64,000 nucleotides of DNA from Moraxella sp035181385 (lineage in GTDB: Bacteria > Pseudomonadota > Gammaproteobacteria > Pseudomonadales > Moraxellaceae): contig NZ_JAXCJK010000006.1 of the NCBI RefSeq assembly GCF_035181385.1, forward strand, positions 1 to 64,000, written 5' to 3'. A program made the translations under genes and the position numbers. Shown here piece by piece: positions 7,945 through 16,914 of the stretch. Within the stretch, counting starts at the first letter, position 1. The number at the start of each line of letters is the position of its first letter. Below the pieces are notes generated by a model, which was not told the origin of the DNA, searched no databases, and worked only from the letters and a program-made list of their open reading frames with translations.

Positions 7945-8326
7945 AGATTATCAAATTAAAAAATGATGGCTATTTTGTAAAATGTTAGTTTAGCAAATTT
8001 TCATGGGTTTTGTGCTGATTTTTTTAAAGTCTGGGCAAATTCTATGGTTTTTATGGCAAATTTAAGGCATATTTTTTTAATTTTTATCGTTTACCATCAA
8101 GATGATTGTTCAGACCATGACCAAGACGGCAGTTTTTGGTAAAAAATACAAAATCCACACCCAAAAGCTCAACAAAAATGCTATAATTTTTGACAGCCAT
8201 CATGTTTTGACAGACTAAAAATCTGTGGTTTTATTTCAATGTATGTTAATGTACTGTTAAGCGAACAACGCCCTTATTTAAACATCAGTTGTTATTTATT
8301 ATTTTAGTTTTAAACGGAGTTTTTTT
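7945..8326. other. Intergenic region, divergent ldt / argG
   Basis: 382 bp of AT-rich DNA with no gene. It must hold the start signals for both genes; the extended -10 of argG at 8179-8187 is the only clear element. The argG leader would be about 130 bases; no attenuator or ARG-box palindrome was recognised by eye. Confidence 0.6.
8179..8187 (+). promoter_or_regulatory. Extended -10 promoter of argG
   Basis: TGCTATAAT, a perfect -10 with TG extension, 140 bases upstream of the argG start. No good -35, as expected for an extended -10 promoter. Confidence 0.65.
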
Positions 8327-9664
8327 ATGTCAAACGCCACCATCTTACAAAACCTGCCTACTGGGCAAAAAGTAGGCATTGCTTTTTCTGGCGGTCTGGA
8401 CACATCAGCTGCCCTACTATGGATGAAGCAAAAAGGTGCAAAACCATACGCCTACACCGCCAATCTGGGTCAGCCTGATGAAGACGACTACAACGCCATT
8501 CCTGCCAAAGCCGAGCAGTACGGAGCCATCAAGGCACGCCTGATAGATTGCCGTATGCAACTGGCCTTAGAAGGCATTGCTGCCATTGCTTGCGGTGCTT
8601 TTCATATCACCACAGGTGGTATGCCCTATTTTAATACCACACCACTAGGACGAGCAGTCACTGGCACCATGCTGGTTACCGCCATGCATGAAGACGATGT
8701 GCATATCTGGGGTGATGGCTCAACCTACAAAGGCAATGACATTGAGCGGTTTTATCGCTATGGTCTATTGGCCAATCCTGCTCTCAAAATCTATAAACCT
8801 TGGCTGGATCAACAGTTTATTGACGAGCTGGGTGGTCGCTCTGAGATGAGTCAGTTTTTGATTGACAATGGCTTTGATTATAAAATGAGTAAAGAAAAAG
8901 CCTATTCCACTGATTCAAATATGCTGGGGGCAACACACGAAGCTAAGGATTTGGAATTTTTGAATGCCAGTCATAAAATCGTTGAGCCAATCATGGGGGT
9001 GCGTTATTGGGACGAAGATGTCAAGATTGATGCTGAAGAGGTGAGCATTTCTTTTGAACAAGGAATGCCAGTCGCCATTAATGGTGAACGCATTGACAAC
9101 CCTGTTGAACTGATTCTAAAAGCCAACAAAATCGGTGGTCGCCATGGGCTCGGCATGACCGACCAAATAGAAAACCGCATCATTGAAGCCAAATCTCGTG
9201 GTATCTATGAAGCTCCCGGTATGGCATTGCTACACATTGCCTATGAGCGACTGGTTACTGGCATTCATAACGAAGACACCATTGAACAATATCGCATCAA
9301 CGGCCTGCGACTTGGTAGATTGTTATATCAAGGTCGCTGGTTTGACTCTCAAGCTCTCATGCTCAGAGAGACCGCTCAGCGTTGGGTGGCAAAAGCCATC
9401 ACAGGTACAGTAACGCTAGAACTTCGCCGTGGCAATGATTATAGCATCATCAACACCGAATCAGCCAATCTTACCTATGAGCCAGAACGCCTGTCTATGG
9501 AAAAAGTTGAGGATGCAGCATTTACACCACTTGACCGTATCGGTCAGCTGACCATGCGTAATCTTGACATTACCGACACTCGTCATAAACTTGGCATATA
9601 CACCCAAGCTGGACTGCTTGGCGTGGGTGCTGGCAATGCCGTACCACAGCTTGGGCAAAAATAA
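8327..9664 (+). CDS. argG: Argininosuccinate synthase
   Basis: 445 residues, the length of the E. coli-type enzyme (447). It joins citrulline and aspartate at the cost of ATP to give argininosuccinate, the penultimate step of arginine synthesis in the cytoplasm. The ATP-binding P-loop AFSGGLDTSAALLWM is at residues 18-32, and the conserved segment YRYGLLANPALKIYKPWLD follows near residue 145. ACGGAG lies 10 bases before the ATG. It is transcribed alone; no terminator is obvious before the next gene 116 bp downstream. Confidence 0.97.
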   Translation: MSNATILQNLPTGQKVGIAFSGGLDTSAALLWMKQKGAKPYAYTANLGQPDEDDYNAIPAKAEQYGAIKARLIDCRMQLALEGIAAIACGAFHITTGGMPYFNTTPLGRAVTGTMLVTAMHEDDVHIWGDGSTYKGNDIERFYRYGLLANPALKIYKPWLDQQFIDELGGRSEMSQFLIDNGFDYKMSKEKAYSTDSNMLGATHEAKDLEFLNASHKIVEPIMGVRYWDEDVKIDAEEVSISFEQGMPVAINGERIDNPVELILKANKIGGRHGLGMTDQIENRIIEAKSRGIYEAPGMALLHIAYERLVTGIHNEDTIEQYRINGLRLGRLLYQGRWFDSQALMLRETAQRWVAKAITGTVTLELRRGNDYSIINTESANLTYEPERLSMEKVEDAAFTPLDRIGQLTMRNLDITDTRHKLGIYTQAGLLGVGAGNAVPQLGQK

Positions 9665-9780
9665 TTTTGCCTGCCAGCAAAATAGCCTAAGCCTTTAAAC
9701 AAGCCATGTCAGCATACAGATGGCATGGCTTATCATCACGATTTTTTATCGCATTTTTTTATCACAATGTAGATTGATTA

Positions 9781-11028
9781 ATGAGCAAATTTTATTATGC
9801 ACTGATTGCATGGTTTGTGGTACTGCTTGGCTTATTTTACAAACAAAGCACCCAACAAACACCGCCCACTTTCACCCAAACTACCACCACCGCCCAAGCA
9901 ACAACTCCACAGCTGATCAAAAGTGATGTCTCTCGCACTCACCTTAGCGTACACTCAGCCACCTTAGCCCACATTCGCACTCATCAAGATGCAATGCTAA
10001 TGAGTGCATGGTTTGCAGGCAGTCGTGAAGGTGCAAAAGATGTGCAAATTTATGCATCATTTTTACCCTTGGCGGATTTACAAACGATGCCAAAAACGCC
10101 TCATCATCTATGGTCAGAACCGATGGTGATTTTAACACCTGAAGAGCTTGCCCAAAAAAGCGGTACACGCATCAAAAAGCTGGGCAACCCCGTCTTGCAC
10201 CAAACCAATGATGGCACCATTCATTTATTTGTGGTGGCAACCAGTTATGCTGGTTGGGCAGCATCAAAAATCTATCACTTAACCTCCAAAGATGGCAAAA
10301 GTTTTGATTTTAAACAAATTTTACCTTTATCACCTTTTTTAAACATATCGCACTTGGTGAGAGTTTTGCCCATTTCTTTGAGTGATGGCGGTTTTTATTT
10401 GCCCATTTATCACGAAATGGCTGCCAAGTTTGAGGTGATTTTGCGTTTTGATGAAGCAGGCAATTTGATGGGCAAAATGCGTCCTAATGGCCTAACCAAA
10501 ACCCTACAACCCAGTCTTGCCCCCATTTCAAGCACCGATTGCCTCATGGCACGACGCCATCGCCATTCACAGCCACTTTTAATCCAAGAATGTACCGATG
10601 GTGGTCAAAAATGGAGTACTCCCACCCCCACCAATGTGGATAATGACAACAGCTCTTTAAATGTCATCGCCATCAATGGCACGCCCTATCTGATTCACAA
10701 TCAACGCCAAGCGGATAATACTCGATTTTATTTATATTTATCCCAACTGCACAAACAAGATGGGCGTATTAACACCACAAAAACCCTACTTTTAGACACC
10801 GCAGATACAGGGGAGGTCTCCTACCCAACCAGCTTGGTGGTGGGTGAGCACTTGCACATTGTCTATACACACGACCGCAAGTCCATTCGTCATATAGCAC
10901 TCAATCAAGCCTTTATTGATGAAATGGTGGCGTGCCAAAAAATGGGAAAAACGCCACAATATGACGATGAATCCACCGATGCTCATGTAATCCATCACAG
11001 CGTAAAAACCCCTTTAATCTGCCGATAA
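9781..11028 (+). CDS. BNR/sialidase-like exported protein
   Basis: 415 residues. A hydrophobic N-terminal segment (about 7-21) followed by a Thr/Gln-rich stretch indicates export with a membrane anchor or signal peptide. The body matches the sialidase-like BNR_2 fold family in its opening block, MSAWFAGSREGAKDVQIYAS (about residues 76-95), then Asp-box-like turns (TSKDGKSFDF, TDGGQKWSTP). Whether it cleaves sialic acid is unknown: the Arg triad cannot be assigned with confidence, and many members act on other sugars or have no tested activity. It ends 19 bp before a membrane-protein gene that starts behind an AAGGAG site, so the two likely form an operon continuing into the exporter gene. Confidence 0.75.
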   Translation: MSKFYYALIAWFVVLLGLFYKQSTQQTPPTFTQTTTTAQATTPQLIKSDVSRTHLSVHSATLAHIRTHQDAMLMSAWFAGSREGAKDVQIYASFLPLADLQTMPKTPHHLWSEPMVILTPEELAQKSGTRIKKLGNPVLHQTNDGTIHLFVVATSYAGWAASKIYHLTSKDGKSFDFKQILPLSPFLNISHLVRVLPISLSDGGFYLPIYHEMAAKFEVILRFDEAGNLMGKMRPNGLTKTLQPSLAPISSTDCLMARRHRHSQPLLIQECTDGGQKWSTPTPTNVDNDNSSLNVIAINGTPYLIHNQRQADNTRFYLYLSQLHKQDGRINTTKTLLLDTADTGEVSYPTSLVVGEHLHIVYTHDRKSIRHIALNQAFIDEMVACQKMGKTPQYDDESTDAHVIHHSVKTPLICR

Positions 11029-11047
11029 GCTTGCAAGGAGAAAAACC

Positions 11048-11683
11048 ATGACCCATCTTTTTTATCCTATCATCGCTTATGGCATTTTACTGTGGGCGTC
11101 TTTGATTTGGTTAATTCATCGCCCTATTACAAGCCGAATTCATCAGCTTTTTTATTATGCCAGCAAGCCAAAATACAGCTTTGGCTTGGCAATTGTGGGC
11201 ATACTGACTGCATTTTTTGGATTGACTTATTGGCTTGGCATCTTTGGCGAGCCATCTGTTTTGACGGTGCTACTGGCACTGGGATATACCTTAAACCACA
11301 GCTTTCATTTACCTCATTTTGCACTTAACAAATCTGCCCAAGCTTGCCTTGGCGTAGGCGCATTACTGATTGTACTGACTTCGCTTGGCTCATTCATTGA
11401 GGTAGGTGTGGATTTTTATCATCATACGCTGGGCGTCAATTTGGTCTGGCATTATGTCATTTTTGCACTGATTTGGCTTGTGGCAATGTATCATGATAAA
11501 AAAGCACTCATGTTAGGGTGGGTTTGCCTTGTTGGATTTGCACTGTCTGTCATGCAAAGCCCTTTTATTTTGGATTATATGGCAGATGTTTGGTTGTTTT
11601 TTTGGGTGATTGGGTTTGGCGTACGATGGGCTTGGCAAAAACTGTTTGGTTTATTGCCCCGCAAACAACCACAGGACTCATAA
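11048..11683 (+). CDS. Polytopic inner-membrane protein, unknown
   Basis: 211 residues with about six hydrophobic segments (near 7-23, 45-63, 100-120, 130-147, 153-172 and 180-198) and a basic C-terminal tail. I do not recognise a family. It follows the sialidase-like gene by 19 bp and precedes the exporter gene by 5 bp, which points to one transcription unit. The context suggests a membrane partner of the exported BNR protein, but this is inference only. The start is fixed by CAAGGAG 8 bases upstream of the ATG. Confidence 0.7.
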   Translation: MTHLFYPIIAYGILLWASLIWLIHRPITSRIHQLFYYASKPKYSFGLAIVGILTAFFGLTYWLGIFGEPSVLTVLLALGYTLNHSFHLPHFALNKSAQACLGVGALLIVLTSLGSFIEVGVDFYHHTLGVNLVWHYVIFALIWLVAMYHDKKALMLGWVCLVGFALSVMQSPFILDYMADVWLFFWVIGFGVRWAWQKLFGLLPRKQPQDS

Positions 11684-11688
11684 AACTC

Positions 11689-12312
11689 ATGATTTCTACC
11701 ATTACTCAAGGCTTTTTTGTTTCTTTTGGTTTGATTGTTGCCATCGGTGCCCAGAATGCTTTTGTACTAAAGCAAGGGCTATTAAAACAGCACATCTTTT
11801 GGGTGTGCTTGGTATGCTTGGCGTGCGACATAATTTTGATGAGTGTCGGCGTATTGGGGCTTGGCAGTCTGATCAGCCAAAGCAAAACAACCACGCTGAT
11901 TCTTGCGATTTTTGGGGCGATATTCTTATTGTGGTATGGCTTTTGTGCCTTTCGCTCAGCATACCATGGTAACACCAACTTATTAGTTAATGACACTTCC
12001 AATAAAACAAGCTTAAAACAAACCATCGCCACCACTTTAGCACTGACCTTGCTCAATCCGCATGTGTATTTAGATACAATCGTTTTGGTTGGTAGTATCG
12101 CAAGCCCACTCTCAGATACTCAAAAATACTACTTTCTCATTGGTGCATTTGGTGCATCAGCGATATGGTTTTTTAGTTTGGGCTATGGCTCAAGACTGCT
12201 TAGCGTGCTATTTGCCAAGCCAAGCACTTGGCGAATTTTAGACACACTTATTGGTGTGTTCATGTGGTTAATTGCGTTTGGCCTTATGAATTACGCCATC
12301 AATTTAAGATAA
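11689..12312 (+). CDS. LysE/ArgO-type amino acid exporter
   Basis: 207 residues with about six membrane segments. The opening is typical of LysE/YggA: FFVSFGLIVAIGAQNAFVLKQG at residues 8-29, then LTLLNPHVYLDTIVLVG near 125, matching the conserved NPH(V/A)YLDT block. Members export basic amino acids such as arginine and lysine and relieve their toxic build-up. The open frame extends upstream inside the preceding gene, but the ATG at 11689 begins the family N-terminus and lies 5 bp after the previous stop, so translational coupling is likely. argG is three genes upstream. Confidence 0.9.
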   Translation: MISTITQGFFVSFGLIVAIGAQNAFVLKQGLLKQHIFWVCLVCLACDIILMSVGVLGLGSLISQSKTTTLILAIFGAIFLLWYGFCAFRSAYHGNTNLLVNDTSNKTSLKQTIATTLALTLLNPHVYLDTIVLVGSIASPLSDTQKYYFLIGAFGASAIWFFSLGYGSRLLSVLFAKPSTWRILDTLIGVFMWLIAFGLMNYAINLR

Positions 12313-12391
12313 ATTGACTTAACGGCTGTTTTAAGCCCAAAGCCAAGGTGGAGCAATATAAAAAAATACCAAAATTCATCAAAGCTCTGTT

Positions 12392-12421
12392 TTGATACAA
12401 ACGCTCATTTCATGCTACAAT
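12392..12421 (+). promoter_or_regulatory. Promoter of pyrC
   Basis: TTGATA at 12392-12397, an 18-base spacer, and TGC-TACAAT with the hexamer at 12416-12421. It lies about 110 bases upstream of pyrC. Confidence 0.65.
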
Positions 12422-12533
12422 AAGCAAAAAATAATTTAAGCAAAACATGATTTTAAACACGACTTTTAGATAGATATTGTGTTATTTATTTTTGTTTATT
12501 CTATTTTATCCATTTAGACCAAATGAGCAAAAC

Positions 12534-13592
12534 ATGACCACACTCACTCTCATTCAACCAGACGATTGGCATATTCATCTGCGTGATGGTAACGCCCTAA
12601 ATATCACCGTACCACACGCCGCCAATAGCTTTAATCGTGTTATTTGTATGCCAAATCTGACACCGCCCATCAAGACGACCAGCGACGCTATTGCTTATCG
12701 TCAGCGAATCTTAGATGCCTTGGCAAATAGCGACATTAACAATGAGCGAAAATCCAATTTTGACCCACGCATGGTGCTATATCTGACCGACCATACCACA
12801 GCTGATGACATTATCCAAGCCAAGGCTTCTGGTATCGTCCAAGCCGTTAAGCTCTATCCTGTTGGTGCAACCACCAACTCAGCCGATGGCGTAACAGACA
12901 TTTTGGGGCTTACCAGCGTCTTTGAAGCCATGCAAAAAGTGGGATTACCTTTGCTTGTACATGGTGAGGTTACACACAGCAACATTGACATTTTTGACCG
13001 AGAAAAGCGATTTTTAGATGAGGTATTGTCTGTCATCATCGCAAATTTCCCAGAGTTAAAAATTGTCATGGAGCACATCACAACCGCAGATGCGGCTGAT
13101 TTTTGTCTGGCTCAAGCAGCACATATCGGTGCAACCATCACACCACAGCATTTATTATTCAATCGCAACCATCTGCTTGTAGGCGGTGTCAAGCCTCATT
13201 TTTACTGCTTACCAATCTTAAAACGCGCCAAACATCAAGAACGCTTATTGGCAGTGGCAACCAGTGGCAATCCTAAATTTTTCTTAGGTACAGATTCTGC
13301 CCCGCACGCCACTCACACCAAAGAATCTGCTTGTGGCTGTGCTGGTTGCTACTCTGCTGTTCACGCCTTACCCTTATATGCCACCGCTTTTGAAAGCGTC
13401 AATGCACTAGACAAGCTAGAAAACTTCGCCAGTGTATTTGGGGCAAATTTTTATGGCCTACCAATCAATACCAGCACCATCACCCTTGCCAAACAACAAC
13501 AGACCGTGCCTGAGTCCTACAACTATTTAGATGGTAAGACTCTCACACCACTACTGGCAGGGCAAACACTGGCATGGACACAGGTATCATGA
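12534..13592 (+). CDS. pyrC: Dihydroorotase
   Basis: 352 residues, like E. coli PyrC (348). It closes carbamoyl-aspartate to dihydroorotate in pyrimidine synthesis. The zinc-binding WHIHLRDG is at residues 12-19; the carbamylated-lysine region is AVKLYPVGAT near 102; further ligands are in LVHGEV and the substrate loop LGTDSAPHATHTKESACGC. The track frame runs further upstream, but ATG 12534 matches the family start (MTTLTLIQPDDWHIHLRD). The ribosome site is weak (GAGC). Its stop overlaps the start of rnt by 4 bases, so both are co-transcribed. Confidence 0.95.
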   Translation: MTTLTLIQPDDWHIHLRDGNALNITVPHAANSFNRVICMPNLTPPIKTTSDAIAYRQRILDALANSDINNERKSNFDPRMVLYLTDHTTADDIIQAKASGIVQAVKLYPVGATTNSADGVTDILGLTSVFEAMQKVGLPLLVHGEVTHSNIDIFDREKRFLDEVLSVIIANFPELKIVMEHITTADAADFCLAQAAHIGATITPQHLLFNRNHLLVGGVKPHFYCLPILKRAKHQERLLAVATSGNPKFFLGTDSAPHATHTKESACGCAGCYSAVHALPLYATAFESVNALDKLENFASVFGANFYGLPINTSTITLAKQQQTVPESYNYLDGKTLTPLLAGQTLAWTQVS

Positions 13593-14269
13593 TGGCACAA
13601 TTTGCAGATAAGCCATCAACCCTACAGGAGCGTTTTCGTGGCTTCTTACCTGTTGTGGTTGATGTTGAGACCGCAGGCTTTAATGCCCAAACAGATGCTC
13701 TACTTGAAATTGCCTGCATACCAATCTTAATGGACGAGGTGGGCAAACTGTATCAAGGCGAGACACTTAATGCCCATATTGAGCCATTTGTTGGAGCAAA
13801 TCTTGAACCTGCTGCTCTAAAGTTTACAGGCATCAATCCTGACAGCCCTTTTCGTAAGGCCATCAGTGAAGACGAGAAGTCAGCTCTTCGCCGTATTTTT
13901 AAGACACTAAAAGAAATTCGCAAACAAGCAAACTGTCGTCAGTGTATTTTGGTTGGACATAACGCACATTTTGACTTAGGTTTTTTAAATGCTGCAATTG
14001 CTCGTACCAACAGCAAAAATCATTCGCCATTTCATGCGTTTAGCGTATTGGATACTGCCAGCCTATCTGCTCTTGCTTATGGGCATACGGTGCTGGCTCG
14101 CACCTGTGTCATGGCAGGGCTTGGTTTTGATAATACACACGCCCACTCTGCTGTGTACGACACCCAAAAAACCGCTGAACTATTTTGTCAGATTTTTAAT
14201 GAACTGCCTATGCTGCTGAGCACACCAACACAAAATGATGAGACAGACGATGAGTTTTTGGTCGGCTAA
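13589..14269 (+). CDS. rnt: Ribonuclease T
   Basis: 226 residues from ATG 13589, which overlaps the pyrC stop (ATGA) and has AGG 5 bases ahead. RNase T is a 3'-5' exonuclease that trims tRNA and other stable RNA ends and removes the CCA end during tRNA turnover. The DEDD motifs are clear: VVDVETAGF (ExoI, about residue 24), GHNAHFDLGFL (ExoII, about 119) and HAHSAVYDTQKTAELF (ExoIII). Length is close to E. coli RNase T (215). An in-frame ATG 15 bases upstream is less likely. Downstream is a 126-bp gap before the YajQ gene. Confidence 0.93.
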   Translation: MMAQFADKPSTLQERFRGFLPVVVDVETAGFNAQTDALLEIACIPILMDEVGKLYQGETLNAHIEPFVGANLEPAALKFTGINPDSPFRKAISEDEKSALRRIFKTLKEIRKQANCRQCILVGHNAHFDLGFLNAAIARTNSKNHSPFHAFSVLDTASLSALAYGHTVLARTCVMAGLGFDNTHAHSAVYDTQKTAELFCQIFNELPMLLSTPTQNDETDDEFLVG

Positions 14270-14395
14270 ATCATCATAAACCTGTTTTATCACCCAAGAT
14301 GATGATATGGGGCAAGCTGGTTAAAATTTTGACATCAAGCATGATGCCCTATTAATCATCATCAAACTTAATCAATTTTAATAAGGAAAAAAATC

Positions 14396-14884
14396 ATGCC
14401 TTCATTTGACATCGTTTCAGAACTCAATGTTCAAGAGGTGCGTAACGCCATTGGCAACACCGACAAAGAAATCGCCACTCGTTTTGATTTTAAAGGTAGC
14501 AACATCACTGTCGAGCTGAATGAAAAAAACAAAACCATCACCATTACTTGTGATAATGAACTACAAGCCGATAATGTGTATGCCATCTTTGAAAAACAGC
14601 TCATCAAGCGTGGTGTGGATTTGCAATCCCTTGACCCACAGGACAAAGCACAATCAGGCAAAACCACCAAACAGGTCATTAATTTAAAAGACGGACTGGA
14701 CTCAGATACCGCCAAAAAAATCAGCAAAGCAATCAAAGAATCCGACCTCAAGGTCTCCGCCAGCATTCAAGGTGATAAAATCCGTGTCTCTGATAAGAAA
14801 AAAGATAATTTACAAGCATGTATGGCGTTTTTAAAAGAAAAATCTTTTGGCATACCGCTACAATTCAACAATTTTAAAGACTAA
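14396..14884 (+). CDS. YajQ-family nucleotide-binding protein
   Basis: 162 residues, the usual YajQ length (about 160), with the family opening MPSFDIVSELNVQEVRNA and the block TRFDFKGSN. The family has two RNP-like domains; some members bind cyclic di-GMP and others nucleic acid, so the precise role here is open. ATAAGGA lies ahead of the ATG. It is cytoplasmic, with no signal or membrane segment. It is followed by the tRNA-Glu promoter. Confidence 0.93.
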   Translation: MPSFDIVSELNVQEVRNAIGNTDKEIATRFDFKGSNITVELNEKNKTITITCDNELQADNVYAIFEKQLIKRGVDLQSLDPQDKAQSGKTTKQVINLKDGLDSDTAKKISKAIKESDLKVSASIQGDKIRVSDKKKDNLQACMAFLKEKSFGIPLQFNNFKD

Positions 14885-14941
14885 AATATCTCTAAAAATC
14901 ATTAGTCTATAAATTATTTTAACTTTTTTTAAAATAAATTC

Positions 14942-14969
14942 TTGACGGATAAAAATTATTTGCTATAAT
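14942..14969 (+). promoter_or_regulatory. Promoter of tRNA-Glu
   Basis: TTGACG (14942-14947), a 16-base spacer ending in TGC, then TATAAT (14964-14969). This is the best-formed promoter in the window and fits a stable-RNA gene; transcription would start about 75 bases before the tRNA. Confidence 0.8.
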
Positions 14970-15050
14970 AGTCGCACTTTTGAGATACACGGTGAAAGCG
15001 TTCAAAAGTTAGTAAAATGGCTTAATTTAAGTTAATTTTACAGTCTTAGT

Positions 15051-15126
15051 GCTCCATTCGTCTAGAGGCCTAGGACACCGCCCTTTCACGGCGGTAACAG
15101 GGGTTCGAATCCCCTATGGAGTGCCA
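15051..15126 (+). tRNA. tRNA-Glu (anticodon TTC)
   Basis: 76 bases including an encoded CCA. Acceptor GCTCCAT pairs with ATGGAGT (one G-T pair), the anticodon stem is CCGCC/GGCGG with loop CTTTCAC and anticodon TTC at 15085-15087, and the T-arm is AGGGGTTCGAATCCCCT. Single gene with its own promoter and terminator; no rRNA is adjacent. Confidence 0.97.
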
Positions 15127-15133
15127 ATATTCA

Positions 15134-15167
15134 AAAACAGCCCTTGCATTTTAAAGGCTGTTTTTTT
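15134..15167 (+). terminator. Terminator of tRNA-Glu
   Basis: AAACAGCC pairs with GGCTGTTT, followed by a run of T, directly after the tRNA. Confidence 0.85.
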
Positions 15168-15212
15168 ATTTTTACAATTTTATTCATAAACATCATTTTT
15201 AAAAAGACCAAT

Positions 15213-15250
15213 AAAAAGCCGTTTGTTTCACCAAGACAAACGGCTTTTTT
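15213..15250. terminator. Bidirectional terminator, tRNA-Glu / queF
   Basis: AAAAGCCGTTTGT pairs with ACAAACGGCTTTT with A and T runs outside, working in both directions. It ends 9 bp from the queF stop codon and so most likely serves queF. Confidence 0.85.
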
Positions 15251-15258
15251 ATATCAAA

Positions 15259-16110
15259 TCATTGACGCACCAAGCGTTTAACCTTGCCAATCTCAGCATG
15301 AAGCACACGCACAGGATTGATGTCTATGCCACCCCGTCTGGTATAGTTGGCCGATACTCGCAAAGCGTTCGGTTCAAAGCACATCACCAAGTCAGCAAAT
15401 ATCCGCTCCACACATTGTTCATGAAAGCCGTTATGCTGACGAAATGACAAAACATATTTTAAGAAATTTTTAAAGTCCAACTCATATTTGGTGCTCACAT
15501 CAATCTGCAACACCCCCCAATCTGGCTGATTGGTAACAGGGCAGTTTGAGCGTAACAGATTACTATAAAATTGATAAGATTTTAATTCACCTTTGGTAGG
15601 GTTTTTTAAAACAGTGCCATCAATGTCATCACTTAATAAAACCTCATCACTTTCATCGCTCAGCACATCATCAATGCAATAGCCAACTGGCCGAACAATG
15701 TCCAATTCATCAGAATCCAAATCAATGATTTGCACATCAACATCAGCACCCACGCATTGTGATAAATCTTGCTGTATGGTATTTTTTATTGCTTTAATAT
15801 TATCAAATTTAGTAAAGTTAAGGCTATTAAAATATAATTTTAATGATTTGGATTCTATGATATTGGGTGAATTGGCAGGAATGATTAATCTTGCCATTGC
15901 CACTTGTGAGACGCCAATCGGATTTAGCCACGATAATTCAAAGACTTGCCACACATCTACGCCCTGATATTCACTTTGGCATACACCACCAAAGCCTGTT
16001 TGTTTGATAATTTCATCTCGTCCGATTTGCCGTGAGATGGGGTATAAAATGGCTGGGTCATAAGTTTTGGGATAGCTGGTACTCTCACCCAATACGCCAT
16101 GAATACTCAT
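15259..16110 (-). CDS. queF: NADPH-dependent 7-cyano-7-deazaguanine reductase
   Basis: 283 residues, the long two-domain (E. coli YqcD) type. It reduces preQ0 to preQ1 in queuosine synthesis. The NADPH-binding QueF motif ESKSLKLYFNS is in the N-terminal half (about residue 84), and the catalytic Cys is in LRSNCPVTNQPDWG (about 189). The start MSIHGVLGESTSYPKTYDP is typical. It lies 33 bp after an ABC-2 permease gene on the same strand, so it is probably read with the transporter; no functional tie between them is known to me. Confidence 0.95.
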   Translation of the reverse strand: MSIHGVLGESTSYPKTYDPAILYPISRQIGRDEIIKQTGFGGVCQSEYQGVDVWQVFELSWLNPIGVSQVAMARLIIPANSPNIIESKSLKLYFNSLNFTKFDNIKAIKNTIQQDLSQCVGADVDVQIIDLDSDELDIVRPVGYCIDDVLSDESDEVLLSDDIDGTVLKNPTKGELKSYQFYSNLLRSNCPVTNQPDWGVLQIDVSTKYELDFKNFLKYVLSFRQHNGFHEQCVERIFADLVMCFEPNALRVSANYTRRGGIDINPVRVLHAEIGKVKRLVRQ

Positions 16111-16143
16111 CTTTATCTACCTTTTTAAATTCGCCTTTTTATT

Positions 16144-16914
16144 TTAAGATATTCTAATTCGCTTACCATCTAATAATATTTTAAATGCCACGCCATAAAA
16201 TACCACACAAAATACCAAAATTACCAGCAATGAATGAACCACATTCACATCAGAATGCCCCAATACCCCATAACGAAAGGCATTAACCATATAAACAATT
16301 GGGTTGAGCAATGACAACTGCTGCCAAAATGGCGATAGATTATCCAAAGAATAAAACACGCCACCCAAATAGGTCAAAGGCGTTAAAATAAAACTTGGCA
16401 CAATAGAAATGTCATCAAAAGAACGGGCAAATACCGCATTGATGAATCCACCCAGCGAAAATAGCACCGAGGTTCCAAGAATGGTCAAAAGCATCACCGC
16501 CAAATTGGCAATGAATAAATGCGTAAACAACAACGCCACACTACTCACAATGAGTGCGATGGCAAGACCACGAAATACGCCACCGCCAATATAGCCTAAC
16601 AATATGGCGTGCTTGGAGATTGGTGATACCAAAAGCTCATCAACACTACCATGAAATTTTGTACCAAAAAAACTTGATACCACATTAGAATAGCTATTAG
16701 TAATGACCGACATCATAATCAAACCCGGCACGATGAACTGCATATAATCAAATCCACCCATCTCACCTACTCGGCTACCAATCATCTGCCCAAAAATAAC
16801 AAAATACAGTGTCATGGTAATGACAGGTGGCAATAATGTCTGTGGCCAAATGCGTAAAATGCGTTTAATTTCTTTGAATAACAAGGTATTAAACGCAACC
16901 AATTGAGTATTCAT
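16144..16914 (-). CDS. ABC-2 type transporter permease (YadH-like)
   Basis: 256 residues with about six membrane segments, ABC-2 type. Characteristic blocks are FKEIKRILRIWPQTLLPPVITM at the start, a central GTKFHGSVDELLVSPIS, and PLTYLGGVFYSLDNLSPFWQ near the C-terminal third. These match the YadH/NodJ permease group. The substrate is not known. Its start overlaps the end of the ATPase gene by 4 bases (ATGA), so the two are translationally coupled and form an exporter. Confidence 0.9.
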   Translation of the reverse strand: MNTQLVAFNTLLFKEIKRILRIWPQTLLPPVITMTLYFVIFGQMIGSRVGEMGGFDYMQFIVPGLIMMSVITNSYSNVVSSFFGTKFHGSVDELLVSPISKHAILLGYIGGGVFRGLAIALIVSSVALLFTHLFIANLAVMLLTILGTSVLFSLGGFINAVFARSFDDISIVPSFILTPLTYLGGVFYSLDNLSPFWQQLSLLNPIVYMVNAFRYGVLGHSDVNVVHSLLVILVFCVVFYGVAFKILLDGKRIRIS

